Shown here: piece by piece, positions 17,247 to 24,592 of the stretch
How positions within the stretch are numbered: the first letter of the stretch is position 1
Layout of the letters: the number at the start of each line of letters is the position of its first letter
Assembly: GCF_005405485.1 (NCBI RefSeq)
Contig: NZ_BJED01000011.1
Coordinates: 78,379 to 142,378, forward strand
Reading direction: 5' to 3'
Origin: Enterococcus hulanensis
GTDB taxonomy: Bacteria; Bacillota; Bacilli; Lactobacillales; Enterococcaceae
DNA: 64,000 nt
The notes under the pieces: generated by a model
What the model was told of the DNA's origin: nothing
Seen by the model: only the letters and a program-made list of their open reading frames with translations
The model's database searches: none
Position numbers and translations under genes: made by a program

Positions 17247-18339
17247 CAGTTGCTCCTCCCTTCTTTCGATAAAGTAGGTAGATGAGATTAGTTAACGTCA
17301 ACGCAAGTAAAATACCGCCAATCACTTTATACAGCTTCGGCAGTAACAACTTGTAAGCAGCATCCTCATTGATTTGATTTGCCTGTTTATCGCTGATCGT
17401 AAACTCTTTTTCCCATTCCCAAGTCTCTTTTCTATCCGTCGCAGTTGCTTGGATCACATATTTCCCTGCTTTGAGATCTTCTAATCCTAAATAGGTCAAA
17501 TAATCAAATGAACTATTTGGTGCCAGCTTCATTCCTGTCAACGCATTGGTCGCCAATGGTTCCTTTTCCCCTTTAGGAAAAACCTTCGTACTAATAGAAA
17601 CATTCTCAAGCACAGCCGGTTCTGGATTTTGAACCTTCATGGCAATAGTTTTTTGTCCATTTTGCAAACGTGCTTTGACCGATAAATAATTTATTTGTCC
17701 GCCTTCATTGTAAGGTCGCAAATCTTCACTGGTCATAATGGCGATCTTATACCCATACGTATTCTTAACGCCCTTTTCATCTTTTTGAACACCCGCAGAC
17801 TGGAAAACAACAGCACCTAATCGTATCCCTTGATAAGATTCTTTTGGCGGATGCACACGAAGTTCCACGGTTTTCTCTTCAAAATTCTTAACGGTCACTT
17901 CCTTTGTTCCGATTGAAACAAAATCCGTCAAAGGTTGCTTCATACTCGAATCTAATTGCACATTTTTTTGACCATAATCAATCTGCCCCATAATATTAGT
18001 AACGGCATTGTTTATATGAATCTTTACCTTACTAGGTTCTTTTCGTTTACTAATGACTTTTACTTTCAATACCTGTTCCTCTGATGATTGCGTATGAACA
18101 TAAAAGAAAGAAAAATCCTTATTGATTTGATTCTCTGATTGCATACTTTCAACTGTAAATCCAGTTTTTTCTGCTAACTCCGAGGCTTTTTTACTTGCTT
18201 CATTGGCTGATCCTGATGAATCCTTCTGATCCGCAAAGGATACAGAGGGAAAACAAAGAATCAGTCCGATACCTAACATAATAATACGTAATAATCTTGA
18301 TTGACACTCTCTCTTCACGTTCTGTCTGTCCTCCATCAA
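17239..18339 (-). CDS. DUF916/DUF3324 WxL-partner protein (cassette 2)
   Basis: 366 aa with a signal peptide (hydrophobic stretch about 18-36), DUF916 ('FTVESMQSENQINKDFSFF'), DUF3324 ('LSVKARLQNGQ') and a C-terminal transmembrane helix with 'YRKKGG'. It is the positional counterpart of the 346-aa protein at 8516-9556, next to the short WxL gene. Confidence 0.85.
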   Translation of the reverse strand: MMEDRQNVKRECQSRLLRIIMLGIGLILCFPSVSFADQKDSSGSANEASKKASELAEKTGFTVESMQSENQINKDFSFFYVHTQSSEEQVLKVKVISKRKEPSKVKIHINNAVTNIMGQIDYGQKNVQLDSSMKQPLTDFVSIGTKEVTVKNFEEKTVELRVHPPKESYQGIRLGAVVFQSAGVQKDEKGVKNTYGYKIAIMTSEDLRPYNEGGQINYLSVKARLQNGQKTIAMKVQNPEPAVLENVSISTKVFPKGEKEPLATNALTGMKLAPNSSFDYLTYLGLEDLKAGKYVIQATATDRKETWEWEKEFTISDKQANQINEDAAYKLLLPKLYKVIGGILLALTLTNLIYLLYRKKGGATVE

Positions 18340-18412
18340 AGTGAAAAGGGAATGGGAATCCTTCCCACTCCCTTTTTGCTGCTATTTGTTGAGCCTTTTC
18401 ATAGGAATAATC

Positions 18413-19105
18413 TTAGATCGTATCGTCTAATGACCAGTCAACAGTTCCAACATATTGTTTGCCTTCTTGAGAAGTATTTGCAGGAATAACTAATGAAATG
18501 TTATTCAATTCAGTTGCATACTTCCCATCAATAGTTGTTGGTAAAGCTTCCATTACTTTTACTGTTGTGGTGCCATCTGCTGGCAAAGTCACATTGGCAG
18601 TAACAGCAGCTGTATGTCCCCCTGGCAATGCATTGTCAATTGCACCAACTGATTCTGGTGCTTCAGTATCTGTTCCACTGACACTATTGTAATTTTTTAA
18701 TTGGTTACCTGAAAAAGTATATTGTGCACCAGTTAAAGTAGAGCCACCATCTACTAAGGTAGAAGCTTGAGCAGTTAATTCCCATGCATTCGGTACTTGA
18801 GTAGTACCATTTGCAACACGCTGATCACGAACTACTACATATTTAGTTGCACCGTTCGTCGCAGCATAAGTTTTTGCAGCAGTTGTATTCGCATTACTGT
18901 TACCAAATTCAAATGCTCTAGGAACCCAAACCAAATCTAAATCGCCGCCGCTTGGAGTAGTTGGTGGAATGTGTCCGCTAAAACCAACGCTACCTCCGGT
19001 TGAACCTCCAGCTACAGGTGCAGCTGATGCAGGAACTGCATGTAACAATAGTCCTCCCATCATTGCTGTTCCCAATAGTGCTGATGCTAATTTTTTCTTA
19101 TTCAT
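18413..19105 (-). CDS. Short WxL-domain surface protein (cassette 2)
   Basis: 230 aa with a signal peptide ('LLLHAVPASA') and a WxL domain with motifs 'AWELTAQA' and 'VDWSLDDTI'. A Gly-rich linker follows the signal. AAGGAGAGAAAG precedes the ATG. It is the first structural gene of cassette 2, behind recombinase 2 and a nested dyad. Confidence 0.85.
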   Translation of the reverse strand: MNKKKLASALLGTAMMGGLLLHAVPASAAPVAGGSTGGSVGFSGHIPPTTPSGGDLDLVWVPRAFEFGNSNANTTAAKTYAATNGATKYVVVRDQRVANGTTQVPNAWELTAQASTLVDGGSTLTGAQYTFSGNQLKNYNSVSGTDTEAPESVGAIDNALPGGHTAAVTANVTLPADGTTTVKVMEALPTTIDGKYATELNNISLVIPANTSQEGKQYVGTVDWSLDDTI

Positions 19106-19137
19106 CTCTTTCTCTCCTTAATATAATTTAATTTTTT

Positions 19138-19172
19138 ATATCTATAATGTACAAAAATGGTACATTTGATAT
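19138..19172. promoter_or_regulatory. Nested dyad upstream of short WxL gene (cassette 2)
   Basis: 35-bp dyad with outer ATATC/GATAT and inner TGTAC/GTACA arms, 32 nt before the ATG. It is conserved in design and position with 10351-10383, though the inner spacer is 7 rather than 5 nt. Confidence 0.5.
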
Positions 19173-19285
19173 TGGGATAAGTAGAACTTTTTTTGTTAAG
19201 TTAGGATTACTTTTTTTTCGAGTTTTATCCAAAACTATGAATCCTCATAAAAAAACGATGAAACCGCCCCTCACAGCCCCCACAC

Positions 19286-19302
19286 TGACGGCAAATGACG
19301 GC
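19286..19302 (+). repeat. Paired TGACGG direct repeats left of recombinase 2
   Basis: Two TGACGG hexamers about 10-11 bp apart, matching the arrangement at 10497-10515. Candidate arm-type sites. Confidence 0.45.
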
Positions 19303-19394
19303 GCATAAAGTGTCTGTGAATTTTAGCTTCAAATTTCGTCGATTCTTTTATTTAATTTTTTAAGAAATATACGGATTGAAGGAACAATTCATTT

Positions 19395-19409
19395 TTGTAA
19401 GCGCTTCCT
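19395..19409. promoter_or_regulatory. cre site (CcpA)
   Basis: TTGTAAGCGCTTCCT fits the cre consensus WTGNAANCGNWNNCW at every constrained position. It lies between the recombinase stop and the WxL gene, so catabolite control of cassette 2 is plausible. Confidence 0.45.
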
Positions 19410-19471
19410 TGGAGTGAGAAAAAAAGGGGGGCAGAATTTTGGGGTTGAAAAATTTTTTAATTATTTATACT

Positions 19472-20587
19472 TTATTTTCGCGAACTCAGGGCGGTTTCCA
19501 TCTGATAAATGACTTTTATTCGCTGTTCCATCATAGAATCGGCATAGGTATCCAAGGTTAATTGCGTAGAGCGGTGCCCCATCATATCGCTGACGGACTT
19601 AATATCGCTTTGTTCTTCTAAGCAGCGAGTCGCAAAGGTGTGACGTAATTGATGGAAGTGGATGTCCTCTAGTCCGCATTGTTTTCGTAACTGATGGAAA
19701 TGATAAGTTAATAATCGCGGTTCGACTGGATGCCCTTTTATGGAGAAGACATGGTCTCCTTTGGCTTTGCGGCTATAGCTGAGTAACTGTTTTTTCAAGG
19801 GGCGACCGATTGGGACAGAGCGTGTACCCGATTCTGTTTTTGTCGTGCCAAGATTCAATTGAGTTTTCTGTCCATCGATTGCTAGAGCGACACGTTGATA
19901 CGTTTGATTAACTGTGATGATATCGCGTTTAAAGTCTATATCGGTCCATTTCAATGCGGCGATCTCCCCTATTCTTAGTCCTGTATGCAAGGCTAAGTAG
20001 GTTGGTAACCCTGTGTGATTCTTTCTGGATAAGGCAGCTTTCTCTAGGTCTTTTTGTTCATCCCACGTTAAGGCGCGAATGGGTTTCTTTCGCTTTTTTG
20101 GCAGTTTTAAGAATCGAAACGGATTTTCTTTTAGGTACTCTTGTTTTTGGGCTTCGTATAGGCATTGATTGGCGACGCCTAGAATGACTTGCATCGTTGA
20201 TACTTCCAGCCCTTTTTCTGTCCATTGATTGATAAGGTATTTCCCATTTTCCAGCTTTAGTTCGTTAAGATCGTATTCTCCGATATAAGGAAAGACGTAT
20301 TTCGTCAACTTATAATAGTAAGAAGTGTAAGTCGCTGGCTTTATTCCTTGTTGAATTTCATTCAGCCATTGGTGCCCCCACTCTTCAAATGGGATACAGA
20401 CACTGCCATACAGTTCTTGTCGAGTATTGTAGTAAGCTTTTTTTGAGTACAACTGACTTCTTACGTCACTGAGGGTTTTTCCATAGATATAGCCATATTT
20501 AATTCGTCCATTGGGTTTGTATCCTTTTTTATAGCGTCCTTCCCAACGTCCATCTTTTCTTTTATAAATATTTTCGCCTCTTCGCAT
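19472..20587 (-). CDS. Tn916-Int-like tyrosine recombinase (cassette 2)
   Basis: 371 aa from the ATG at 20587, chosen because AAGGAG lies 7 nt upstream; the open frame extends 13 codons further. The arm-binding N-terminus is nearly the same as recombinase 1 ('YKRKDGRWEGRYKKGY'). The catalytic set is present: Arg in 'TGLRIGEIA', Lys in 'TKTESGTR', 'HQLRH', 'MGHRS', and Tyr in 'LDTY'. It is clearly paralogous to recombinase 1 but diverged. It stands alone, with no transfer genes, heading the second WxL cassette. Confidence 0.85.
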   Translation of the reverse strand: MRRGENIYKRKDGRWEGRYKKGYKPNGRIKYGYIYGKTLSDVRSQLYSKKAYYNTRQELYGSVCIPFEEWGHQWLNEIQQGIKPATYTSYYYKLTKYVFPYIGEYDLNELKLENGKYLINQWTEKGLEVSTMQVILGVANQCLYEAQKQEYLKENPFRFLKLPKKRKKPIRALTWDEQKDLEKAALSRKNHTGLPTYLALHTGLRIGEIAALKWTDIDFKRDIITVNQTYQRVALAIDGQKTQLNLGTTKTESGTRSVPIGRPLKKQLLSYSRKAKGDHVFSIKGHPVEPRLLTYHFHQLRKQCGLEDIHFHQLRHTFATRCLEEQSDIKSVSDMMGHRSTQLTLDTYADSMMEQRIKVIYQMETALSSRK

Positions 20588-21144
20588 AATTCGCTCCTTA
20601 TTTTCCTTCTTATTTTGACGGCTCAATTGACGGTCAATAACTAGATATTTTCTTCCGTTTGTCTTACTTCTAACTGAGTTTTATCGAAAATTTTAATTAC
20701 GAAACGTTAAATTTATTCTTTTAAGGTGATTTTATCGAAATATATTGATTATTCTTATCCTATATTCTATAATAAAATCAAATCAGTTCGATTTTTTGTT
20801 AATTAAGAACGAGTTATAAAAGAATAATGTTCATAGTTTTGGATAAACTACGAAAAAAATTATATGGAAATAATAATTTAGTCAAACAATACCCCTTACA
20901 TAAGAAAAAGGCGTCCACTCAGATTTTAATGAGTGGACGCCTTTTTTCTACGCTGAATAATGTCATTTTAGTTATAAAAACGAACGTGCTTCTCCTTTTT
21001 TTGCTTTCTAATTAATAACAAAATTATTAGCGATTTTCGATTTTCTTTATTGGACTGTTGAAATTTTCGAAATTCTTAAATTGATTTTTGTCGTATCATT
21101 TATTTAGAAAAATTAAATAATAATCGTTATTAGGAGGAGTTACT
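20588..21144. other. Intergenic region between recombinase 2 and comK-like gene
   Basis: It contains TGACGG copies (20620-20640), the conserved AT-rich recombinase leader (20736-20800), a terminator (20905-20947) and the leader of the ComK-like gene with an AGGAGG site near 21132. I saw no convincing gene. Confidence 0.4.
20905..20947. terminator. Bidirectional terminator upstream of recombinase 2
   Basis: Stem AAGGCGTCCACTC...GAGTGGACGCCTT with A/T flanks. It sits in the same place relative to recombinase 2 as the 12098-12136 terminator does relative to recombinase 1. Confidence 0.8.
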
Positions 21145-21870
21145 ATGGATGAAATGAATCAACAAGAAGCTTTAAACGACAGACAGTGGTCACAATTATG
21201 GGAGCGCTATCTTGAGGAGGCGATCGTATTCGATCCGCTGACTGTTCATGAGATCAACTGTATTGTTCCCATTCCAGATAGAGCAGGTGTCTTGATCTTC
21301 ACGGATACAGAGATCCATTTCAGCAACATCAACGCGGTGAAAACCTTGCATCTCTTTTCTTCGGCACACTCATTTTCTGATTATGAAGTCTTATCTATTT
21401 GTCTAAAGAAGCTGGGGCATTTCGGAAAATATAAGATGCCTTGGGCCTGTTCGTTCTTCACCTTATTTCCACTTGAGGGAAAAGACCAGACAATCTGGCT
21501 CAACCCTATCAAGCTTTCCAACGTCTTTAAGGTGGATGAGCAATTCTTCGCAGAACTGACAAATGGACTCTGTCTGGTTCTGCCACTCCACTACCGCCGC
21601 TTCATTGAACGGGCGGAGATCGCTTGTCTAGTCTTGGCAACGATTCGTCGCGGCGTGTTTCATTATGCGATTAAGGGAGACGAGCCATTAGATTTTCTCT
21701 ATTTTCCGGACACTCCTTTTGCAAGGTTACTAAGGAAACGCCCTTGTTTGAAAATGTTCCAGACCCCGATTGGAGAGATCAATCGCCTGTACCAGCAGAC
21801 CTACTCTCTTTATCATTGTGAACCCTTGATGGATGATCCAGAGGACAGCGATCATATTGATTGGCTGTGA
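21145..21870 (+). CDS. ComK-like competence transcription factor
   Basis: 241 aa, AGGAGGAG ribosome site. The order of features resembles ComK: an N-terminal strand region, a 'P...F.LFPL' motif (residues about 98-112), 'W(I/L)NPIKL..VFKV', 'NGLCLVLPLHYRRF' (compare the ComK segment 'FSNGKTMELPISYNSF') and a following helix. It carries a longer C-terminal extension than the Bacillus protein. ComK activates late competence genes by binding AT-boxes; a role here is inferred from family resemblance only. It is divergent from the WxL cassettes and upstream of DUF1659/DUF2922 genes. Confidence 0.6.
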   Translation: MDEMNQQEALNDRQWSQLWERYLEEAIVFDPLTVHEINCIVPIPDRAGVLIFTDTEIHFSNINAVKTLHLFSSAHSFSDYEVLSICLKKLGHFGKYKMPWACSFFTLFPLEGKDQTIWLNPIKLSNVFKVDEQFFAELTNGLCLVLPLHYRRFIERAEIACLVLATIRRGVFHYAIKGDEPLDFLYFPDTPFARLLRKRPCLKMFQTPIGEINRLYQQTYSLYHCEPLMDDPEDSDHIDWL

Positions 21871-21874
21871 GTTT

Positions 21875-21916
21875 AATAGCCGAGCACTTGATTACTAAGT
21901 GCTCGGCTATTTTTTG
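21875..21916 (+). terminator. Terminator after comK-like gene
   Basis: Near-perfect 15-bp stem AATAGCCGAGCACTT...AAGTGCTCGGCTATT with a short loop and T-run. Confidence 0.85.
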
Positions 21917-21996
21917 CCTACTTTTTTGTCTAAATTCAGAAAAACTTTCTATTATAATCCAAGTCAATTTTTTTCGCAAATCGCAAATTGACCCCG

Positions 21997-22068
21997 GCAC
22001 CCCCAATTTGACTCGTTTTGGGGCAATTTTGCCTATTTTCGGTCTAAAAGCGGTCAAATTGGGGGTGC
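21997..22068. repeat. 16-bp perfect inverted repeat with 40-nt loop
   Basis: Arms GCACCCCCAATTTGAC (21997-22012) and its exact complement (22053-22068), extended by about 3 further pairs. The loop also holds related AATTTG/CAATTTTG words. It lies between the comK terminator and the DUF1659-type gene; its role is unknown. Confidence 0.6.
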
Positions 22069-22156
22069 TGGTGCCAAATTCAAATTCGCATTCTTTTTTG
22101 AAATCCTTTATCTTTTAGTCACCGGCCGGAACAAAAGAAAATGTGGAGGAAAACGT

Positions 22157-22363
22157 ATGATTCAAAAACTCAGCAACAAATTAAAAGTCCAGATCGATAC
22201 ACCCAACGAGGAGAAATTACAGAATATCAATTTTCAACATGTCGTTGATCAACCAGATGAACATGCGGTATTGAAGCTCGGGGAGATCATGACCACCTTA
22301 TCACCAGAAGGCAGCACTCTGGATGGCGTTTTATTAACCAGTCAAACACGTTATACAAAGTAA
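22157..22363 (+). CDS. DUF1659-like small protein
   Basis: 68 aa with GGAGGAAAA upstream. Composition and layout ('LKVQID...NINFQHVVDQPDEHAVLKLGEIM') resemble DUF1659 proteins, which in Bacillota are typically encoded next to a DUF2922 protein, as here. The function is unknown. It is the first gene of a four-gene plus-strand run. Confidence 0.6.
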   Translation: MIQKLSNKLKVQIDTPNEEKLQNINFQHVVDQPDEHAVLKLGEIMTTLSPEGSTLDGVLLTSQTRYTK

Positions 22364-22401
22364 GTGATTAGAGCGAACAAAAAAATGATGGAGGAAAACA
22401 G

Positions 22402-22614
22402 ATGTTAAAGCTAGTCGCAAATTTTAAAACCAGCGGAGGTAACAGTCAGACTTGGAGCCTTCCAAATCCAGATACGACCAATACACCTGCTGAACTTAAA
22501 GGGCTGCTAGACCAAATCGGTCCGCTAGAGTTATTCAGTAAAGACGGTAATAATCTCTACGACACCGCAGAAAGCGCGAGTTTCGTAGAAATCAATGAAA
22601 CGATTCTTTTTTAA
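22402..22614 (+). CDS. DUF2922-family small protein
   Basis: 70 aa, GGAGG ribosome site. Typical DUF2922 pattern: 'KLVANFKTSGGNSQTWSLPNP' start, 'TPAELKGLLDQI' helix, 'LFSKDGNNLY' and a final 'SFVEINETILF' strand. It follows the DUF1659-like gene by 38 nt. The function is unknown. Confidence 0.7.
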   Translation: MLKLVANFKTSGGNSQTWSLPNPDTTNTPAELKGLLDQIGPLELFSKDGNNLYDTAESASFVEINETILF

Positions 22615-22628
22615 TCGTTGAAGAATTA

Positions 22629-22654
22629 GAGGGCGGTGATTATCTGCCGCCCTC
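22629..22654 (+). other. GC-rich stem-loop between small genes
   Basis: Perfect GAGGGCGG...CCGCCCTC stem with a 10-nt loop but no T-run. It is probably an attenuator or RNA-processing site between the DUF2922 gene and the next ORF. Confidence 0.5.
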
Positions 22655-22738
22655 ACTTATACATAGATCCGAGGATTGATTTATCCCAGAAGACTTGCGC
22701 AAGCTTTCTGGAACTATACAAAAAAAGGAGAATATATT

Positions 22739-23131
22739 ATGAATGAACAACCATTTACATCTAAACAGCTCTTTAGCTTAAAGAAGAATACCCTTGAAAA
22801 ACGCATCGACTCGTATTTCAGAATCTCTGGTGATACGGATAGTACCGTGCAATATCTGATGGCACTCAATATCCGCGAGCGCTTAGGAGATAGCGAGTTT
22901 CATTTGATCTTACAGGAGCTGGTACAGTATCTATTTACCCAGCGAAAAGTAACTAAGATCGTCAAAAAATTCTTTTTCTATTTCAAGGACTACTTCTCAT
23001 CAAAGGAATGGAAATACTTGAACCTGCGGGTCTTCCCTGTCCGCCAATATGCCGAAAAAGCGATCAACGCTGTGCGCAGCCGCTTTTCTATCAGTAACCT
23101 ATTTGGTGATCAAGAAGCACAAGTTGAATGA
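22739..23131 (+). CDS. Hypothetical protein in the DUF1659/DUF2922 cluster
   Basis: 130 aa from the ATG at 22739, which has AAAAAGGAG upstream; the open frame begins earlier but without a good site. I do not recognise a family. It is basic and rich in Lys/Phe in the middle ('KKFFFYFKDYFSSKEWKYLNL'), with no signal peptide. The tight context suggests a shared function with the DUF2922 proteins on both sides. Confidence 0.5.
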   Translation: MNEQPFTSKQLFSLKKNTLEKRIDSYFRISGDTDSTVQYLMALNIRERLGDSEFHLILQELVQYLFTQRKVTKIVKKFFFYFKDYFSSKEWKYLNLRVFPVRQYAEKAINAVRSRFSISNLFGDQEAQVE

Positions 23132-23168
23132 ATCGATTCTTAAAAAAAGAAAGAAAGGAAGGAAAACT

Positions 23169-23768
23169 ATGTACGCTGTAAAAACGATCAAAACCAAAAA
23201 ATTAGTCTCAACTTTTTATAAAAGCAACGGTAAGAAGCACAACCTAACCGTCAAAAATCCGACAGTCGATAAATCTGCCGAAGAAATTCGCGAAGCTTTG
23301 GAATTATTAACGACCTTGGATATTTTTGAAGAAGAAGACGGTGTGAAGACCTATGCGGAGGTCGATACCTGCAAATATGTCGAGACCGTTAAATATATCC
23401 AGTTTGACAAGGAGCATCCTGTCGAAGCTGCCGAACCGTTTGTTGCACCGAAACCAATTGAAGTCCCTGCTGTCACTTGTTCAAAACCGACGTATGAAAA
23501 ATACGTGGATTTAGCCTGCCCGCCTGCCTTGGAGAAGTTATCGAAAGAGAACTTAGAGCCTAATTTTGACGCAGTTAGATTACCAGAAATGGCACCGATC
23601 ACTGATTCTCCTGAATCAACTGTATCTCAGCCGCCAAAAGCGGAGACTGAGGAAGTTTCATTGTCACAGGAGCCGACCCCTTCGCCAAACAACAATGACG
23701 GGCTTCTCAAACGAAAGCTGTCCCGGCTTTGGCGCAGAAAAAGTAAAAACACCGGCGATTCTTCATGA
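23169..23768 (+). CDS. DUF2922-domain protein with long acidic/Pro-rich tail
   Basis: 199 aa, AAGGAAGG ribosome site. Residues 1-75 look like a DUF2922 domain ('STFYKSNGKKHNLTVKNPTVDKS...LLTTLDIFEEEDG'). The rest is a low-complexity Pro/Glu/Ser-rich tail ending in a basic stretch (KRKLSRLWRRKSK). It is an unusual extension of a normally about 70-aa family and could be an interaction or membrane-binding tail. Confidence 0.6.
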   Translation: MYAVKTIKTKKLVSTFYKSNGKKHNLTVKNPTVDKSAEEIREALELLTTLDIFEEEDGVKTYAEVDTCKYVETVKYIQFDKEHPVEAAEPFVAPKPIEVPAVTCSKPTYEKYVDLACPPALEKLSKENLEPNFDAVRLPEMAPITDSPESTVSQPPKAETEEVSLSQEPTPSPNNNDGLLKRKLSRLWRRKSKNTGDSS

Positions 23769-24085
23769 AGGTCAGAATAAATAAGCAGCCGCCCCTCGCT
23801 TACGCTGTCACCCTCTCATTCCGGAAAAAGAGGTGCTGCAAGTTAAGTGAGCGGGTGTGCTCTGGGACATTTGGACGATAATTCCTGTCGATAAATTATC
23901 AGCCAGTATACGGATTTTTTGATCTTATGGATAAGAAAAAGCCGCAGCAAGCTGCGACTCAGACTGAAGACAAAGTCAATTTAGAGGAACGGTTTTGAAT
24001 GTGAACTTATAATAATTCATTACGGTTCTTTTTCATTCCGAAATGATATAATTTAGTAAAATCAGAATTTATGGAGGAAATACAT
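23769..24085. other. Intergenic region with left inverted-repeat end
   Basis: It contains the left copy of a roughly 37-nt terminal inverted repeat (23941-23977) and the leader of the SnoaL-like gene. Nothing else is recognised. Confidence 0.4.
23941..23977 (+). repeat. Left copy of interspersed inverted repeat
   Basis: Starts with the GC-rich palindrome GCCGCAGCAAGCTGCGAC and continues CTCAGACTG.AGACAAAGT. An inverted near-copy lies at 24550-24587. Confidence 0.55.
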
Positions 24086-24454
24086 GTGATTAAGGAAACT
24101 GTATTTAAGTTTATTGAAGCAATTAATAGTCAGAACTTATCCCTAATAAATGAAATGATGGCAAATGATTTTTATTTTATTGATACTTATGGACACTACG
24201 AAAATAAAGATCATATGAAAAGTGGTTGGAAAGGCTATTTCGAATGGTTTCCTGATTATTGCATAACGATTGATGATTATATAGCTAATGAAGAATTCGC
24301 AATGGTTATAGGAAAAGCAAGTGGTTCGTATTTAGAAAAAGAGGATAAACATTGGGAAATTCCAGCTGCTTGGAAAGTCGTAGTTTCCGGACAGCAAATA
24401 AGAATATGGCAAGTTTTTTGTGATTCCAAAAAGCAACTGGATTCGATGAACTAA
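24086..24454 (+). CDS. SnoaL-like / NTF2-fold protein
   Basis: 122 aa from GTG at 24086, chosen because GGAGGAA lies 7 nt upstream; an in-frame ATG at 24071 overlaps that site. The 'FIEAINSQNLSLINEMMANDFYFID..GHYENKDHM' start and the 'AAWKVVVSGQQIRIWQVFCD' end are typical of the SnoaL-like NTF2 fold. Such proteins are varied small-molecule isomerases or binding proteins, so no substrate can be named. The gene is AT-richer than its neighbours and lies between inverted repeats, which suggests insertion. Confidence 0.6.
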   Translation: MIKETVFKFIEAINSQNLSLINEMMANDFYFIDTYGHYENKDHMKSGWKGYFEWFPDYCITIDDYIANEEFAMVIGKASGSYLEKEDKHWEIPAAWKVVVSGQQIRIWQVFCDSKKQLDSMN

Positions 24455-24549
24455 ATTCATATTTAAAGGTCAAAGAACAAAGCTCCAGATAAATGTTTAG
24501 TTAGGAAATTGTATATTATACAAAAAATGTATGAATAAAATGAAATGAA

Positions 24550-24587
24550 GTACTTTGTCTACACTCTGAGCCGCAGCAAGCTGCGAC
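24550..24587 (-). repeat. Right copy of interspersed inverted repeat
   Basis: Its reverse complement matches 23941-23977 over most positions (palindromic GCCGCAGC..GCTGCGAC core, then CTCAGAGTGTAGACAAAGT). It lies just after the acetyltransferase stop, where it may also serve as a terminator. Confidence 0.55.
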
Positions 24588-24592
24588 TTGAA

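Larger units (their letters stand above)
19173..19471. other. Intergenic region between recombinase 2 and short WxL gene
   Basis: It contains a TGACGG pair near 19286-19302 and a full cre match at 19395-19409. No gene is seen. Confidence 0.45.

Noticed and set aside
10669..20587. Possible prophage or integrative conjugative element
   Set aside because: Only recombinases are present; no relaxase, replication, transfer, capsid or excisionase genes are seen in the interval.
20827..21015. 62-codon plus-strand frame before the ComK-like gene
   Set aside because: Spans a strong bidirectional terminator and has no clear ribosome site.
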